64,000 nucleotides of DNA. Source: Kiritimatiellia bacterium. GTDB taxonomy: Bacteria; Verrucomicrobiota; Kiritimatiellia; RFP12; UBA1067. The position numbers were made by a program, and so were the translations under genes. This document shows, piece by piece, positions 26,369-35,628 of the stretch. Each line of letters begins with the position of its first letter. The stretch's first letter is position 1. The DNA is taken from positions 15,122 to 79,121 of the forward strand of contig JAFRBA010000244.1 in NCBI GenBank assembly GCA_017405115.1, written 5' to 3'. The notes below the pieces were generated by a model. The model was not told the DNA's origin, did not search any database, and worked only from the letters and a program-made list of their open reading frames with translations.

Positions 26369-27551
26369 TGCGGAACTGTGTGGTGACAAGCGCATCAAGT
26401 GGCTCGCGCGAAAGCTCGTGCGGCGAATCGCTGGCGAGGGGCCGTTGCCGTCCGAGATCGAAGTTCCGGCAACGCCTGAAGAATGGGAAGCCATCGCAGA
26501 AGTCGGGCGTATTCTTGGCGTCGCCGCCTATCAGAAGGGACGCAAGGCCGTGTTCCGCATCCCGCCTGAACGCCGCGATCCAGCCTGGTGGGAGAAAGTT
26601 TGCGCCGTTTTTGAAAAGAAGGAAGTGGCAAGCGATTCTGGTGAGGAAGCTTTTCGCCGCGCTCGTTTGGTCGCCGACGCCGATGTGGTCGAAACGTTGA
26701 AGTCAGACGCGACGGTCGTGCGTTTTCTGCGACGCGGCAAAGGGGCGGTTCACGATTTCGTGCGAATGCTCGAGTGGGCTGCTCGCCGCATTTCGAATGA
26801 CGCGAATATGCCTCTGGTCACGCTTTCTCAATTGGGGGCCGATATTCTCGGCGACAGTAAATCGCTGCGTGCCGGAACGCGGCGCATGGTGTTTGAGCGT
26901 GTCCTTTGTTCCGTTGCCGGAATGGATGTGGATGAATGCGGGCGTGAGGCGTCCGCCCGGTTCGGAATCGAAGAGAATCCTTTTACGAGCTTCGCGACCG
27001 TATTTGCGCCGTTCTCGTTCACGCTCGACACGGGCGAATCGTTTGCGTATCCGGCGGAGATGTTCCGTGTGGGACTCGCCGTGCAGCTGCCGCGCCAGAC
27101 GGTCATGCGCATCCGCGACGTGCGTTTGGACGTGCGTCAAATCGTCACAAGCGAGAATGCCGCGCCGTTTGAAACGCTTGTTCGCGAGAAGGTGCCGTGC
27201 CTCTACACGGAAGGGTATCCCAATGCCGCCGTCATCCGGCTACTGGAGCTGTTTGCGGAGCAGGGGGTGACGGTGGATCATGCCGGAGACGGCGATCTTG
27301 ACGGCTTTGTCATCGCAGAGCGGATTTCAAAGGCCATAACCGTCCGGCGCGTCATCGCCGACGAATTCGCCGCGGACGAAGCGCTCCCGCGCCACCCGGT
27401 CTCGCCACAGACGCACAGCCGTTGGGAAGCCTATCTCGCGGCACATCCAGATTTCGCGCATGCTTCCGCGCTTCGCATCGACATGGAGCGCGGCTGGATC
27501 GAGCAGGAAAACATGGATATGAACGTTCTGGCCGGGCGATCGGAATACTGA
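26358..27551 (+). CDS. jetD: Wadjet nuclease subunit JetD (Toprim/DUF2399-like)
   Basis: 397 residues from ATG 26358, which overlaps jetC by 11 bases (AGGGAG upstream). The C-terminal domain holds IVTSENAAPFETLV, LYTEGYPNAAVIRLLELF and GDGDLDGFVIAERI, the Glu then D-x-D pattern of the Toprim-like nuclease in JetD. JetD cleaves plasmid DNA delivered by JetABC. The N-terminal half is a helical DNA-binding region (RIPPERRDPAWW). With all four genes intact and motifs preserved, the system looks functional. A tag gene fragment starts 23 bases after the stop. Confidence 0.85.
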   Translation: MSLDAELCGDKRIKWLARKLVRRIAGEGPLPSEIEVPATPEEWEAIAEVGRILGVAAYQKGRKAVFRIPPERRDPAWWEKVCAVFEKKEVASDSGEEAFRRARLVADADVVETLKSDATVVRFLRRGKGAVHDFVRMLEWAARRISNDANMPLVTLSQLGADILGDSKSLRAGTRRMVFERVLCSVAGMDVDECGREASARFGIEENPFTSFATVFAPFSFTLDTGESFAYPAEMFRVGLAVQLPRQTVMRIRDVRLDVRQIVTSENAAPFETLVREKVPCLYTEGYPNAAVIRLLELFAEQGVTVDHAGDGDLDGFVIAERISKAITVRRVIADEFAADEALPRHPVSPQTHSRWEAYLAAHPDFAHASALRIDMERGWIEQENMDMNVLAGRSEY

Positions 27552-27574
27552 TAGAGAAATGAGATTGAGGCGTT

Positions 27575-27799
27575 ATGAAAAAGAAAATCCGTTGCCCGTA
27601 TTTCGAGCTGAACGACCTGGAGCGCGCGTACCACGACAAGGAGTGGGGAACGCCGTGCCGGAACGACCGCAAGCTCTTCGAGTATTTGATGTACGAGGTG
27701 CTGCAGTGCGGCCTGAGCTGGGACACGATCATCCAGAAGCGCGCGGCGTTCCGCATCGCGTTCGAGCGGTTCGACGGAAGATTTCAAGGTAGAAGATGA
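27575..27799 (+). pseudogene. tag: N-terminal half of a tag gene, copy 3
   Basis: Residues MKKKIRCPYFELNDLERAYH to [10 protein letters not shown] match residues 1-66 of the intact tag at 15658. The match ends at 27775 within CGAC; a foreign tail GRFQGRR follows before a stop. The missing part starts, in the same codon, at 11161 (also CGAC). It retains the first zinc ligands but lacks the rest, so it is inactive. Together with copy 1 it marks both ends of the accessory island. Confidence 0.92.
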
Positions 27800-27825
27800 T
27801 GCAGACATGACAAGAAGGTAGAGAC

Positions 27826-30315
27826 ATGAGCAAAGAAAGACCAACCGCAATCGAGGTGCGCGGGGCGAGGAAGAACAACCTCAAGAACATAGATGTCGAT
27901 ATTCCCCTGGGTAAGATCGTCGGCGTCGCGGGCGTTTCGGGAAGCGGCAAGTCGTCTCTCGCGCTGGGCATCGTCTATGCCGAGGGATCGCGACGCTACC
28001 TCGAATCGCTTTCCACCTACACCCGCCGGCGGATGACGCAGGCGGAGCGCGCGGAAGTGGACGACGTGCGCTACGTCCCGGCCGCGCTTGCGCTCCGCCA
28101 GCGCCCCGGCGTCCCTGGCATCCGCTCCACGTTCGGCACCTCGACGGAACTGCTCAACTCGCTTAGGCTCATGTACTCGCGCCTCGCGTCGCACCGCTGT
28201 CCGAACGGACACTACCTCGCGCCGTCTCTCGACGTGGCGGCGGAGCGCGAACTGGTCTGTCCCGAATGCGGCACGCGCTTCTTCGCTCCCGGCGCGGAGG
28301 AGCTCGCCTTCAACTCTCAGGGCGCGTGCAAACGCTGCGACGGCACCGGCGTGGTGCGTGAAGTCGATCTGGCGACGATCGTGCCGGACGATTCGCTCAC
28401 GATCGACGAGGGCGCCGTCGCGCCGTGGCAGTCGCTCATGTGGTCGCTCATGAAGGACATCGCGCGCGACCATCTCGGCGTGCGGACGGACGTGCCGTGG
28501 CGCGACCTCACCGACCGGGAACGGGACATCGTCCTCCACGCGCCGCCGGAGAAGCACCACATGGTCTATCAGATCAAGAAGGACGGACGCTCCGGCGAGA
28601 TGGACTTCACTTTCTTCAACGCCATCCACACCGTCGAGAACGCGCTCAAGAACGTGAAGGACGAGAAGAGCATGAAGCGCGTCGCGAAGTTTCTGAAGGA
28701 GGGGCCGTGTCCCGACTGCGGCGGCACGCGCCTCTCCGAACGCGCCCGCGCGCCGCTTCTGCGCGGCATTCCGCTCGACAAGGCGTGCGAGATGACGCTG
28801 GCCGAGGCGGAGGAATGGGTGCGCGGCGTTCCCGCGTCCCTGCCCAAGCCGATGCGTCCGATGGCGGAACGAATCTGCGAGGCGTTCCACGATACGTCGC
28901 GCCGGCTGATGGAGCTCGGGCTTTCGTACCTTTCGCTCGACCGCGCCGCCTCGACGCTCTCCACCGGCGAACGCCAGCGCATGCAACTCGCCCGGGCGGT
29001 CAGGAACAGGACGACGGGCGTGCTGTACGTTCTCGACGAACCGTCCATCGGACTCCACCCGTCGAACCTGGAAGGGTTGACGGGCGTGATGGACGACCTG
29101 GTCGCGGACGGCAACACGGTCCTGCTCGTGGACCACGACACGCAGGTGCTCTCGCACGCCGACTGGATCGTGGAACTGGGACCGGGTGCCGGTGCGAAGG
29201 GAGGAAAACTCATCGCGGAGGGAACGGTGGCCGCGATCGCGAAGAATCCCAAGTCGCAGATCGGGCCGTTTTTAGCCACAAAGAACAAAAAGGACGTAAG
29301 GGACAAAAAGGACATAAGGGACGTGCTCCGCGCCTCCGCGTCTCCGCGTGAGATTCGGCTCACCACCTCCGCGATCCATACCGTGCAGCCACTGGAGGTG
29401 TCGTTTCCCAAGGGCAGGCTCTCGGTCGTGACGGGCGTTTCCGGCAGCGGCAAGACGACGCTGATCCTCGAAAGCCTCGTTCCGGGACTTGCCGCGCAGA
29501 TCGGGGGACGCGCACTCCCCGCGCACGTCCGCTCGCTCTCCGCGCCCGGCATCGCGCAGGTGAAGCTCATCGACGCGACGCCCATCGGCATCAACATCCG
29601 TTCGACTGTTGCGACGTACGCGAACGTCCATGACGAACTCCGCAAGATCTACGCTCGCACGGCGGACGCGAAGGAACGCGGGTACAAGGCGGGCGACTTC
29701 TCGTACAACACGGGCGCGCTGCGTTGTCCGACCTGCGACGGCACGGGCGAGATCAACCTTGACGTCCAGTTCCTGCCGGACGTGGACATCCCTTGTCCCG
29801 ACTGCCGCGGTTCGCGCTACGCGAAGGCGGCGTTTGCCGTCAGGCGAAAGGGCGTGTCCCTCCCGGAACTGATGGCGATGAGCGTGGACGAGGCGCTGGA
29901 TGCCTGTGCAGACCTTCCGCTCGTGAAGAGCCGCCTTCAGATTCTGCACGACATCGGCCTTGGCTACTTGACGCTCGGAGAGGAGACGCCAGGTCTTTCC
30001 GGCGGCGAGGCGCAGCGGCTCAAGCTTGCCAGCGAGATGGGGCGCGGGCAGGGCGATTCGGTCTTCGTCTTTGACGAGCCGACGATCGGGCTTCATCCGC
30101 TTGATGTGCGTACGTTGATGGAGGTGTTCCGTCATCTGATTGGCAATGGCGCTACCGTGATCGTGATCGAACACGACCTCGATGTCATCCGTGCCGCCGA
30201 CTGGATCGTAGATATGGGCCCCGGCGGCGGCAAGGATGGCGGCCGAATCGTCGTCACCGGCACGCCATCCCAAATCAAATCCTGCCCCCAAAGCGTGACA
30301 GCCCGCTATATCTGA
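27826..30315 (+). CDS. UvrA paralogue (UvrA2-like ABC ATPase)
   Basis: 829 residues, shorter than canonical UvrA (about 940). It has two ABC domains: Walker [10 protein letters not shown] and GVSGSGKTT, and signatures [14 protein letters not shown] and [14 protein letters not shown], with Walker [12 protein letters not shown]. Cys pairs occur at [16 protein letters not shown] and CPTCDGTG...CPDCRGS; part of the UvrB-binding insertion appears absent. UvrA2-type proteins aid tolerance to DNA-damaging or intercalating compounds rather than core repair. Residues about 482-508 ([17 protein letters not shown] and RASASPRE) come from a dispersed repeat inserted in frame between the two halves. Confidence 0.88.
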   Translation: MSKERPTAIEVRGARKNNLKNIDVDIPLGKIVGVAGVSGSGKSSLALGIVYAEGSRRYLESLSTYTRRRMTQAERAEVDDVRYVPAALALRQRPGVPGIRSTFGTSTELLNSLRLMYSRLASHRCPNGHYLAPSLDVAAERELVCPECGTRFFAPGAEELAFNSQGACKRCDGTGVVREVDLATIVPDDSLTIDEGAVAPWQSLMWSLMKDIARDHLGVRTDVPWRDLTDRERDIVLHAPPEKHHMVYQIKKDGRSGEMDFTFFNAIHTVENALKNVKDEKSMKRVAKFLKEGPCPDCGGTRLSERARAPLLRGIPLDKACEMTLAEAEEWVRGVPASLPKPMRPMAERICEAFHDTSRRLMELGLSYLSLDRAASTLSTGERQRMQLARAVRNRTTGVLYVLDEPSIGLHPSNLEGLTGVMDDLVADGNTVLLVDHDTQVLSHADWIVELGPGAGAKGGKLIAEGTVAAIAKNPKSQIGPFLATKNKKDVRDKKDIRDVLRASASPREIRLTTSAIHTVQPLEVSFPKGRLSVVTGVSGSGKTTLILESLVPGLAAQIGGRALPAHVRSLSAPGIAQVKLIDATPIGINIRSTVATYANVHDELRKIYARTADAKERGYKAGDFSYNTGALRCPTCDGTGEINLDVQFLPDVDIPCPDCRGSRYAKAAFAVRRKGVSLPELMAMSVDEALDACADLPLVKSRLQILHDIGLGYLTLGEETPGLSGGEAQRLKLASEMGRGQGDSVFVFDEPTIGLHPLDVRTLMEVFRHLIGNGATVIVIEHDLDVIRAADWIVDMGPGGGKDGGRIVVTGTPSQIKSCPQSVTARYI
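29269..29351 (+). repeat. In-frame dispersed repeat inside the UvrA-like gene
   Basis: Starts TTTTAGCCACAAAGAAC, then AAGGACGTAAGGGAC and a repeated AAGGACATAAGGGAC unit, ending CTCCGCGTCTCCGCG. The opening is shared with the minus-strand repeat at 15610-15654. It encodes a lysine/aspartate-rich linker without breaking the frame. Confidence 0.65.
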
Positions 30316-30322
30316 CCGAACG

Positions 30323-30391
30323 CGATAGTCCGCACAAGAATGATGAGAAATGCCACTGTCCCAGTCGCCTTTGAACTATCGGCATTCTCAT
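30323..30391 (+). promoter_or_regulatory. Two interlocked hairpins before the pilus operon
   Basis: CGATAGT (30323-30329) pairs with ACTATCG (30375-30381). ATGAGAAATGCC (30343-30354) pairs with GGCATTCTCAT (30381-30391) with one bulged A. The arms alternate, so the two stems compete rather than nest. It lies in the 114-base gap between the uvrA-like gene and the first pseudopilin gene. Confidence 0.4.
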
Positions 30392-30429
30392 GGCGTTATA
30401 TCCAGTGAATGTTGCAAGGAGATGTACAT

Positions 30430-31314
30430 ATGCGTCACGGGTTCACGTTGATTGAACTCGTTGCGGTTGTTGCGATATTGTCAATTATCGCCTTGCTGGC
30501 CGTTTCTCGTGTTACCGAAGTCTCGCATCGCGCCAAGATGGCCGCCGCCGAGCGCGACCTTGCGACCATCCGCGATGCATTTGTATCCAATGATGGTGGT
30601 TATCTTAGCGATATGAGTGGAATACCTGGCTTTTCTCTTGGATATCTTCGTATCGCAAACTTGATGATCGCTACTAATCTCTATGGTTCGGTTGCCGACA
30701 GCAGGGTTTATTCGTCCGGTTTTCGCGTTGACGATCCAAATCGGTCGTCAAATATCGCGGGCTGTGCAGTGCCTGCGGCGTTTACGCAGTGGGATGATGA
30801 GAGCGAGCGCGGATGGCGCGGACCGTATGTCAAGTCATGGACCGGCGAGTTTCCGTCCGAGTCAGACGTGCGATTCCCCGCCGACTCCACTTTTGGCAGT
30901 CGCGGTTTTTTTCCGCCTGTCGACGGATTGCGAGAGCCGGAAGCTTTTCTGCGAGGAGAAGGCGGTTGTTCGATATACGGGTTCCCTGGCGAGCCGGCAG
31001 TCATGGATCCCTGGGGCAATCCCTATGTTCTTCAGATACCCCCTGCGCAGGCGTTCCCCGGCTCGAACACCAATCTTTCGGACGACATTCGCTTCCGCTA
31101 TGCGCGGGTGGTCTCGGCCGGGCCTGACGGGCGGCTCCAGACGCCGTGTTTTGCGCTGAACTTGACGAACCGCTGGGAGACCGCGTGGACAGTCGGCTTT
31201 CAGCGCCTCTCCCGCCAGGCGGGTCGTTTCGGGTCTGATGTCGCCGCTCGCGGCGACGACCTCGTGCTGTTCCTTGTCCGCAACGATGTTGACGAAGGGG
31301 AGGATTTCCCGTGA
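30430..31314 (+). CDS. Type II/IV pseudopilin with long C-terminal domain
   Basis: 294 residues from ATG 30430 (AAGGAG at 30416-30421); an earlier in-frame start is less likely. The prepilin signal is MRHGFTLIELVAVVAILSII, with cleavage expected after Gly4 and Glu5 of the mature protein present. The C-terminal part is long for a pseudopilin and includes WGNPYVLQIPP and RYARVVSAGPDGRL, a GspG-like WGxPY motif. First gene of the pilus/secretion operon; its stop overlaps the next gene. It needs a prepilin peptidase, none of which is in the window. Confidence 0.9.
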   Translation: MRHGFTLIELVAVVAILSIIALLAVSRVTEVSHRAKMAAAERDLATIRDAFVSNDGGYLSDMSGIPGFSLGYLRIANLMIATNLYGSVADSRVYSSGFRVDDPNRSSNIAGCAVPAAFTQWDDESERGWRGPYVKSWTGEFPSESDVRFPADSTFGSRGFFPPVDGLREPEAFLRGEGGCSIYGFPGEPAVMDPWGNPYVLQIPPAQAFPGSNTNLSDDIRFRYARVVSAGPDGRLQTPCFALNLTNRWETAWTVGFQRLSRQAGRFGSDVAARGDDLVLFLVRNDVDEGEDFP

Positions 31315-32096
31315 GAGGCGCCTTTACGCTTGTCGAACTGGTGCTTGTGCTGCTCGTCATGGCGCTCACCGCGCATCTTGCCGTGCGCGAGGTGTCGCGC
31401 ATCCGCGACGCGAAGCTTGTGACGGCGGCGGACCGTCAGCTCGAGGAAATACGCGAAGCGGCGCTTGCATTCCTCTCCGACACGGGAAGGTCCGTGGTGG
31501 TTACAAACGGAACGCTGTCCGAGCTGTGGGAGCGACCGGCCGGCATGCCGGGCTACCGTGTCGTTCCCGCCACGGCGGCGAACCTCGTTTCGGGGGCTGA
31601 TCCGCAGCTTGCCAACGCCGGGATCTCGGTGCCGACAGGCTGGCGCGGCCCCTACCTGAGGCTGCCGTTCGGGAAAACTCGCCTTCTGGATCCGTGGGGG
31701 AATCCGATCGAGACGGAGGACGCGGCAGGCTTCAGCCGCATTGGCATTACGAATGGCGTCTATGGCGCATCCGTTTCGCACTACGGGCCGAAGGGGCAGT
31801 CTGGCGCGGTCAGGACCGTGTCTCTTCTCCCGGAGCGCGGCGGCGAATGCTCGCTTACGGTTTGGGCCACGGGGCCGAACCTTTCCGGCGACGTCCGGCT
31901 TGCATGGTACGGGCCTGCGGACGGCTTGATAACCGGCGACGTGGCGACCGTCTCGGCCAACGCGCAGCATCGCTTCGAGGGGCTGGCGCCTGGCGAGAGG
32001 ATAGTGACCGCCGCGAAGGCCGGGGCTTCGGTACCGGTCGTTCGCCTCGTCGACCTGAAGCCCGGCGACAATGTTCTGGAGGTGGTGATTCCGTGA
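31311..32096 (+). CDS. Second pseudopilin (GspG/H-like)
   Basis: 261 residues. Prepilin start MRGAFTLVELVLVLLVMALT (cleavage after Ala/Gly, Glu5 present), later LLDPWGNPIETED and VSHYGPKGQSG, which echo the WGNP and GPDG motifs of the first pseudopilin. The C-terminal 100 residues form an extra beta-rich domain (PGERIVTAAKAGASVPVVRL). The ATG overlaps the preceding stop and its own stop overlaps the next GTG. Confidence 0.88.
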   Translation: MRGAFTLVELVLVLLVMALTAHLAVREVSRIRDAKLVTAADRQLEEIREAALAFLSDTGRSVVVTNGTLSELWERPAGMPGYRVVPATAANLVSGADPQLANAGISVPTGWRGPYLRLPFGKTRLLDPWGNPIETEDAAGFSRIGITNGVYGASVSHYGPKGQSGAVRTVSLLPERGGECSLTVWATGPNLSGDVRLAWYGPADGLITGDVATVSANAQHRFEGLAPGERIVTAAKAGASVPVVRLVDLKPGDNVLEVVIP

Positions 32097-32848
32097 GCAG
32101 AAGCGCGGCACTTTCGGTGATGGAGGATCCGTCGTCATTCCGGCAGCAGGTGCGAATGGCGGTGATGCAGGTCGCCGGGCTGAAGCCGTCCGAGCTGGAG
32201 ATGGCCCTTGCCTACGAGGTCGAGCCATCCTCGGGGATTCCGGCGGCCGAGGCGGAGCTGGCCTACCGCCTGGTGGCTGGCGACGATCCGACGGTTCGCG
32301 TATACGAGGTCGCAGTGCGCCGCCGAAAGGCGAAAGCTTCGGCAGGCGGCGATCGGCTAGTTGCGCCTCTGACGATTGCCGGAGCCGTCGTTCTTCTGCT
32401 TGTGGCGGCGGATGCGGTGCGGACGTTCATGACGAGTTCAAGGCTGGAGCGCGACGTTGCCGTATGCGAACGGCTCGACGCCAAGGTTAAAGCGGTGCAG
32501 CGCGAGGCGAAGGCTGCCAGGGAGGAGGCGCAGGCCGTCCGCGCACGGCGCGAGGCGGCGGCGAAGGCCCAGGACGACGTCGCGCGGCTCAGGTCCGCAT
32601 GGCCGAGGCTCCTCAGGTCGATTGCCCAGTCATGCGGCGACAGGGCGGTCCTGACGTCGCTTGGCGCTGACGGCGCGTTCCGCGCGAAGTTCTCCGCGAC
32701 GACGGTCTCGCCGCGCGCGGCGGCGGACGTGATGGTGGAGCTTTCGGAAGCCGCCTCGAAGGTCGGATGGCGGGTGACCCCCGGCTCGACTGCGACCAGC
32801 GCACAAGGCACTACAACCTCATTCGACTGCGAGATCGTCCATGACTGA
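32093..32848 (+). CDS. PilN/GspL-like inner-membrane assembly protein
   Basis: 251 residues from GTG 32093, which overlaps the previous stop (GTGA). A cytoplasmic part (SFRQQVRMAVMQVAGLKPSE, ELEMALAYEVEPSSG) is followed by one membrane helix, LTIAGAVVLLLVAADAV (near residues 90-108). Then come a coiled coil (ERLDAKVKAVQREAKAAREE) and a periplasmic ferredoxin-like domain. This matches a PilN or truncated GspL protein. No separate PilM actin-like gene is present. Confidence 0.7.
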   Translation: MSRSAALSVMEDPSSFRQQVRMAVMQVAGLKPSELEMALAYEVEPSSGIPAAEAELAYRLVAGDDPTVRVYEVAVRRRKAKASAGGDRLVAPLTIAGAVVLLLVAADAVRTFMTSSRLERDVAVCERLDAKVKAVQREAKAAREEAQAVRARREAAAKAQDDVARLRSAWPRLLRSIAQSCGDRAVLTSLGADGAFRAKFSATTVSPRAAADVMVELSEAASKVGWRVTPGSTATSAQGTTTSFDCEIVHD

Positions 32849-33386
32849 GATGCGCACAAAGGACAAGCTGTTCCTGGCCGTCGCCGTTCCACTGGCCGTG
32901 GCGGCGCTCTACTGGTTCGGCTGGCGCGCTGACGCGGGTCGCAGGATAGACGCGCTGCGCCAGCGCCAGTCTGCGCTCGTCTCTCAGGAAGGCTTCGACG
33001 ACGAGATGGCCAGGGCGCGGCGACAGGCCGATGCCGCGCGCGAGGAGCTTGCCGCGGAGCGCAGTGCGCCGGCGCCGGCCGCAAAGGTGAAGGGGCGCGC
33101 GGGCGAGTCGGAGGCCGAGCGAAGCCGCACGGTCGTGGAGACCTTGCGCGCGGCGGGCCTGAAGATCGTACGGAGCGAAGTCTCGGACGGCAGGCAGGCG
33201 GCGTCGGACTCGCTGAAGATGACGGGAATCCGCCCGTCCCCGACGGTCCGCAGATGGACTGTGGAAGGAACGTATCCTGCGCTCATGTCCGCGCTCGACC
33301 GCTTCGTCTCGGACGAGCTCGCCGTTGTGCCGCTGTCGGTGTCGATCGATCCGCCGTCGCGAGTCGTCCTCACGGTCGCGTTCTAG
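32841..33386 (+). CDS. PilO/GspM-like inner-membrane assembly protein
   Basis: 181 residues, overlapping the preceding gene by 8 bases. One N-terminal helix (DKLFLAVAVPLAVAALYWFGW), a coiled coil (EMARARRQADAAREELAAER), then a small periplasmic domain (RWTVEGTYPALMSALDRFVS) as in PilO/GspM. It would pair with the PilN-like protein to form the platform under the secretin. Confidence 0.75.
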   Translation: MTEMRTKDKLFLAVAVPLAVAALYWFGWRADAGRRIDALRQRQSALVSQEGFDDEMARARRQADAAREELAAERSAPAPAAKVKGRAGESEAERSRTVVETLRAAGLKIVRSEVSDGRQAASDSLKMTGIRPSPTVRRWTVEGTYPALMSALDRFVSDELAVVPLSVSIDPPSRVVLTVAF

Positions 33387-33392
33387 GAGCCC

Positions 33393-34505
33393 ATGCCAAT
33401 GACGCCAATACTTGAAAGCATTCTTTCGATCTGCGAGGAGCACGGGGCCAGCGACATCCACCTGACGGCCGGGTTCGCGCCGCGTTTCCGGGTGCGTGGC
33501 GCGCTGGTCGAGAAGGGGGACTTCGCCCCCTTCGACGAGAAGGCGGTGGACGCCGTGGCCACGGAGCTCGGCCTCTACACGCTTCCGCTCGGCAGCCCCG
33601 ACGGCACGGAGCGCGTCCGCGTGATCCTGCTGAAGAAGGGCGCGATCGACGGTGCGCTCACGAGCCCGTCGGGCACGCGCTATCGCTTCAACGTCTATCG
33701 CGAGTCGGGCCGCCACGCGGTGGCCCTCCGCAGGCTCGACTCGTCGTTCAGGTCCTTCACGGAGCTGGGCATTCCCCCGAGGATGTCCGAGTTCTGCGAC
33801 GAGCGCGACGGGCTGGTGGTCGTAACGGGACCCACTGGATCGGGCAAGTCCACCACGCTCGCCACGATGATCGACAGCATAAACAGGCGACGTGACGGGC
33901 ACATAATAACCATCGAAGACCCGATCGAGTACGTCCACAAGTCCGCCAGGTGCTTCGTAAACCAGCGGCAGGTGGGGCGCGACGCAGTGAGCTTCAACGC
34001 GGCGCTGGTGGAGTCGCTCCGCCAGGATCCAGACGTGATACTCGTCGGCGAGATACGCGACACGGACACGGTGCGCACGGCGCTCCGGGCGGCGGAGACT
34101 GGGCATCTCGTCTTCACCACGCTTCACGCAGGGGACTGCGCAGGGGCGGTGGAGAGGCTCGTGTCGGTGTTCCCGGCGGACGAGCAGAACAGCGCGCGGC
34201 ACCAGCTCGCGCTCGTCCTGCGCGGCATCTGCGCGCAGCATCTTCTGCCGACGCCGGACGGGTCGGCTCGCCATCCCGCGTGCGAGCTTCTCGTCAACAC
34301 GACTGCCGCGGCGAACCTGATAGCGAGCGGCCGCACCGCGCAGCTCTATTCGGTAATCGAGACTGGCGCCGCGACTGGGATGCGCACCCTCGACCAGTCG
34401 CTTGCGGAGCTGCTCGCGAACGGTCTCATCTCCGAGCGCAGCGCGGCGGCGGTTTCGAGGAATCCGGACTTGCTGAAGGGGAGGGTCAATGCTCTCCGCC
34501 GCTGA
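33393..34505 (+). CDS. pilT: PilT-family retraction ATPase
   Basis: 370 residues. SDIHLTAGFAPRFRVRG at the start is typical of PilT. Walker A VVTGPTGSGKSTTLATMID, Asp box TIEDPIEYVH, Walker B DVILVGEIRDTDTVRTAL and His box HLVFTTLHAGD are all intact. PilT hexamers depolymerise type IV pili, giving twitching or DNA uptake. Its presence argues for a dynamic pilus rather than a pure type II secretion system. The C-terminal tail overlaps the next gene by 17 bases. Confidence 0.92.
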   Translation: MPMTPILESILSICEEHGASDIHLTAGFAPRFRVRGALVEKGDFAPFDEKAVDAVATELGLYTLPLGSPDGTERVRVILLKKGAIDGALTSPSGTRYRFNVYRESGRHAVALRRLDSSFRSFTELGIPPRMSEFCDERDGLVVVTGPTGSGKSTTLATMIDSINRRRDGHIITIEDPIEYVHKSARCFVNQRQVGRDAVSFNAALVESLRQDPDVILVGEIRDTDTVRTALRAAETGHLVFTTLHAGDCAGAVERLVSVFPADEQNSARHQLALVLRGICAQHLLPTPDGSARHPACELLVNTTAAANLIASGRTAQLYSVIETGAATGMRTLDQSLAELLANGLISERSAAAVSRNPDLLKGRVNALRR

Positions 34506-35628
34506 GCTGCTGATGCACGCGGAGCGCGTCTCCGACCCCGTGCGCCTCGTCGACCGCATTCTCCGCGCGGGGCTGCTCCTGCACGCCTCCGACGTCCACT
34601 TCGACCCGTTCGCCGACTCCGTGCGCGTGCGTTTCCGCATCGACGGCGAGCTCGAGGAGGTCCTGCGGATCCCGGCCTCCATGCAGAGCGCGGTGACGAG
34701 CCGGCTCAAGGTGCTCGCCTCCATGGACATCGCGGAGCGGCGTGCCCCGCAGGACGGCGGGTTCTCGTGGCGCATGAGCGCGCCTGGCGCGGTCGGCGCG
34801 GCGCCTCTGGACATACGGATGGCGACGCTTCCCGTGCGCCACGGCGAGCGCATCACCCTCAGGCTCCTCGAGACCGGAGGGCGCAGGCTCGCGATCGACG
34901 ACATAGGGCTTTCGGCCGCGGACCGCGCCGTCGTCGACGGCGTGCTCGGCCGTCCGCACGGGCTCGTGCTGCTGACTGGCCCGACAGGCTCCGGCAAGAC
35001 GACCACCCTCTATGCGTTCATCGGCGAGCTCCTGAAGGGGGCGCCGCGCAACATAATAACCGTGGAGGACCCGATAGAGTACGAGATTCCCGGCGTTGCG
35101 CAGGCCGAGGTCGACTCCTCCGACAAGGTGAACTTCGCAAAGGCGCTGAAGTCGATTCTGCGCCACGACCCCGATGTCGTCATGATAGGCGAGATACGGG
35201 ACGCCGAGTCTCTGGACGTGGCGGTGAAGTCGGCGCTTACTGGCCATCTCGTGCTCTCTACGCTCCACACGAACAGCGCGGTAGGGGCCGTGACGCGTCT
35301 CAGGAACATGGGCCTGGCCAACCATCTCATATCCGCGACCCTGCGGCTCTCGATAGCGCAGAGGCTCGTGCGCAGGCTCTGCGCCGAATGCCGCGGGAAG
35401 GGCTGCGCCGCGTGCTCCGGCCGCGGCTTCAGCGGGCGCATCGGGATATTCGAGCTGTTCCGTCCCGACGCGGAGGCGGCGCGGCTCGTCGCGGACGGCG
35501 CGACGGAGGCGGAGATCCTCGCGGCCGCCAGGTCGGCGGGCTTCGTCTCGCTTGCGGAGGACGCGCGCGCCAAGGTCCTGTCCGGTGACACGACCGAGTC
35601 GGAGATACTCAAGGTGGTGGTCGACTGA
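34489..35628 (+). CDS. PilB/GspE-type assembly ATPase, short form
   Basis: 379 residues, lacking the usual N-terminal MshEN-type domain. It has ASDVHFDPFADSVRVRFRID, Walker A LLTGPTGSGKTTTLYAFI, VEDPIEYEIPGVAQ, Walker B VVMIGEIRDAES and His box HLVLSTLHTNSA. The zinc-binding loop LCAECRGKGCAACSGRG is shortened but keeps four Cys. It powers pilin/pseudopilin polymerisation. Its stop abuts the next ATG. Confidence 0.92.
   Translation: MLSAAELLMHAERVSDPVRLVDRILRAGLLLHASDVHFDPFADSVRVRFRIDGELEEVLRIPASMQSAVTSRLKVLASMDIAERRAPQDGGFSWRMSAPGAVGAAPLDIRMATLPVRHGERITLRLLETGGRRLAIDDIGLSAADRAVVDGVLGRPHGLVLLTGPTGSGKTTTLYAFIGELLKGAPRNIITVEDPIEYEIPGVAQAEVDSSDKVNFAKALKSILRHDPDVVMIGEIRDAESLDVAVKSALTGHLVLSTLHTNSAVGAVTRLRNMGLANHLISATLRLSIAQRLVRRLCAECRGKGCAACSGRGFSGRIGIFELFRPDAEAARLVADGATEAEILAAARSAGFVSLAEDARAKVLSGDTTESEILKVVVD

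Noticed and set aside
23156..26494. An 1112-codon open frame antisense to jetC
   Set aside because: Rich in Arg/Leu/His with no recognisable motif; the plus strand carries clear Walker and ABC signature motifs.
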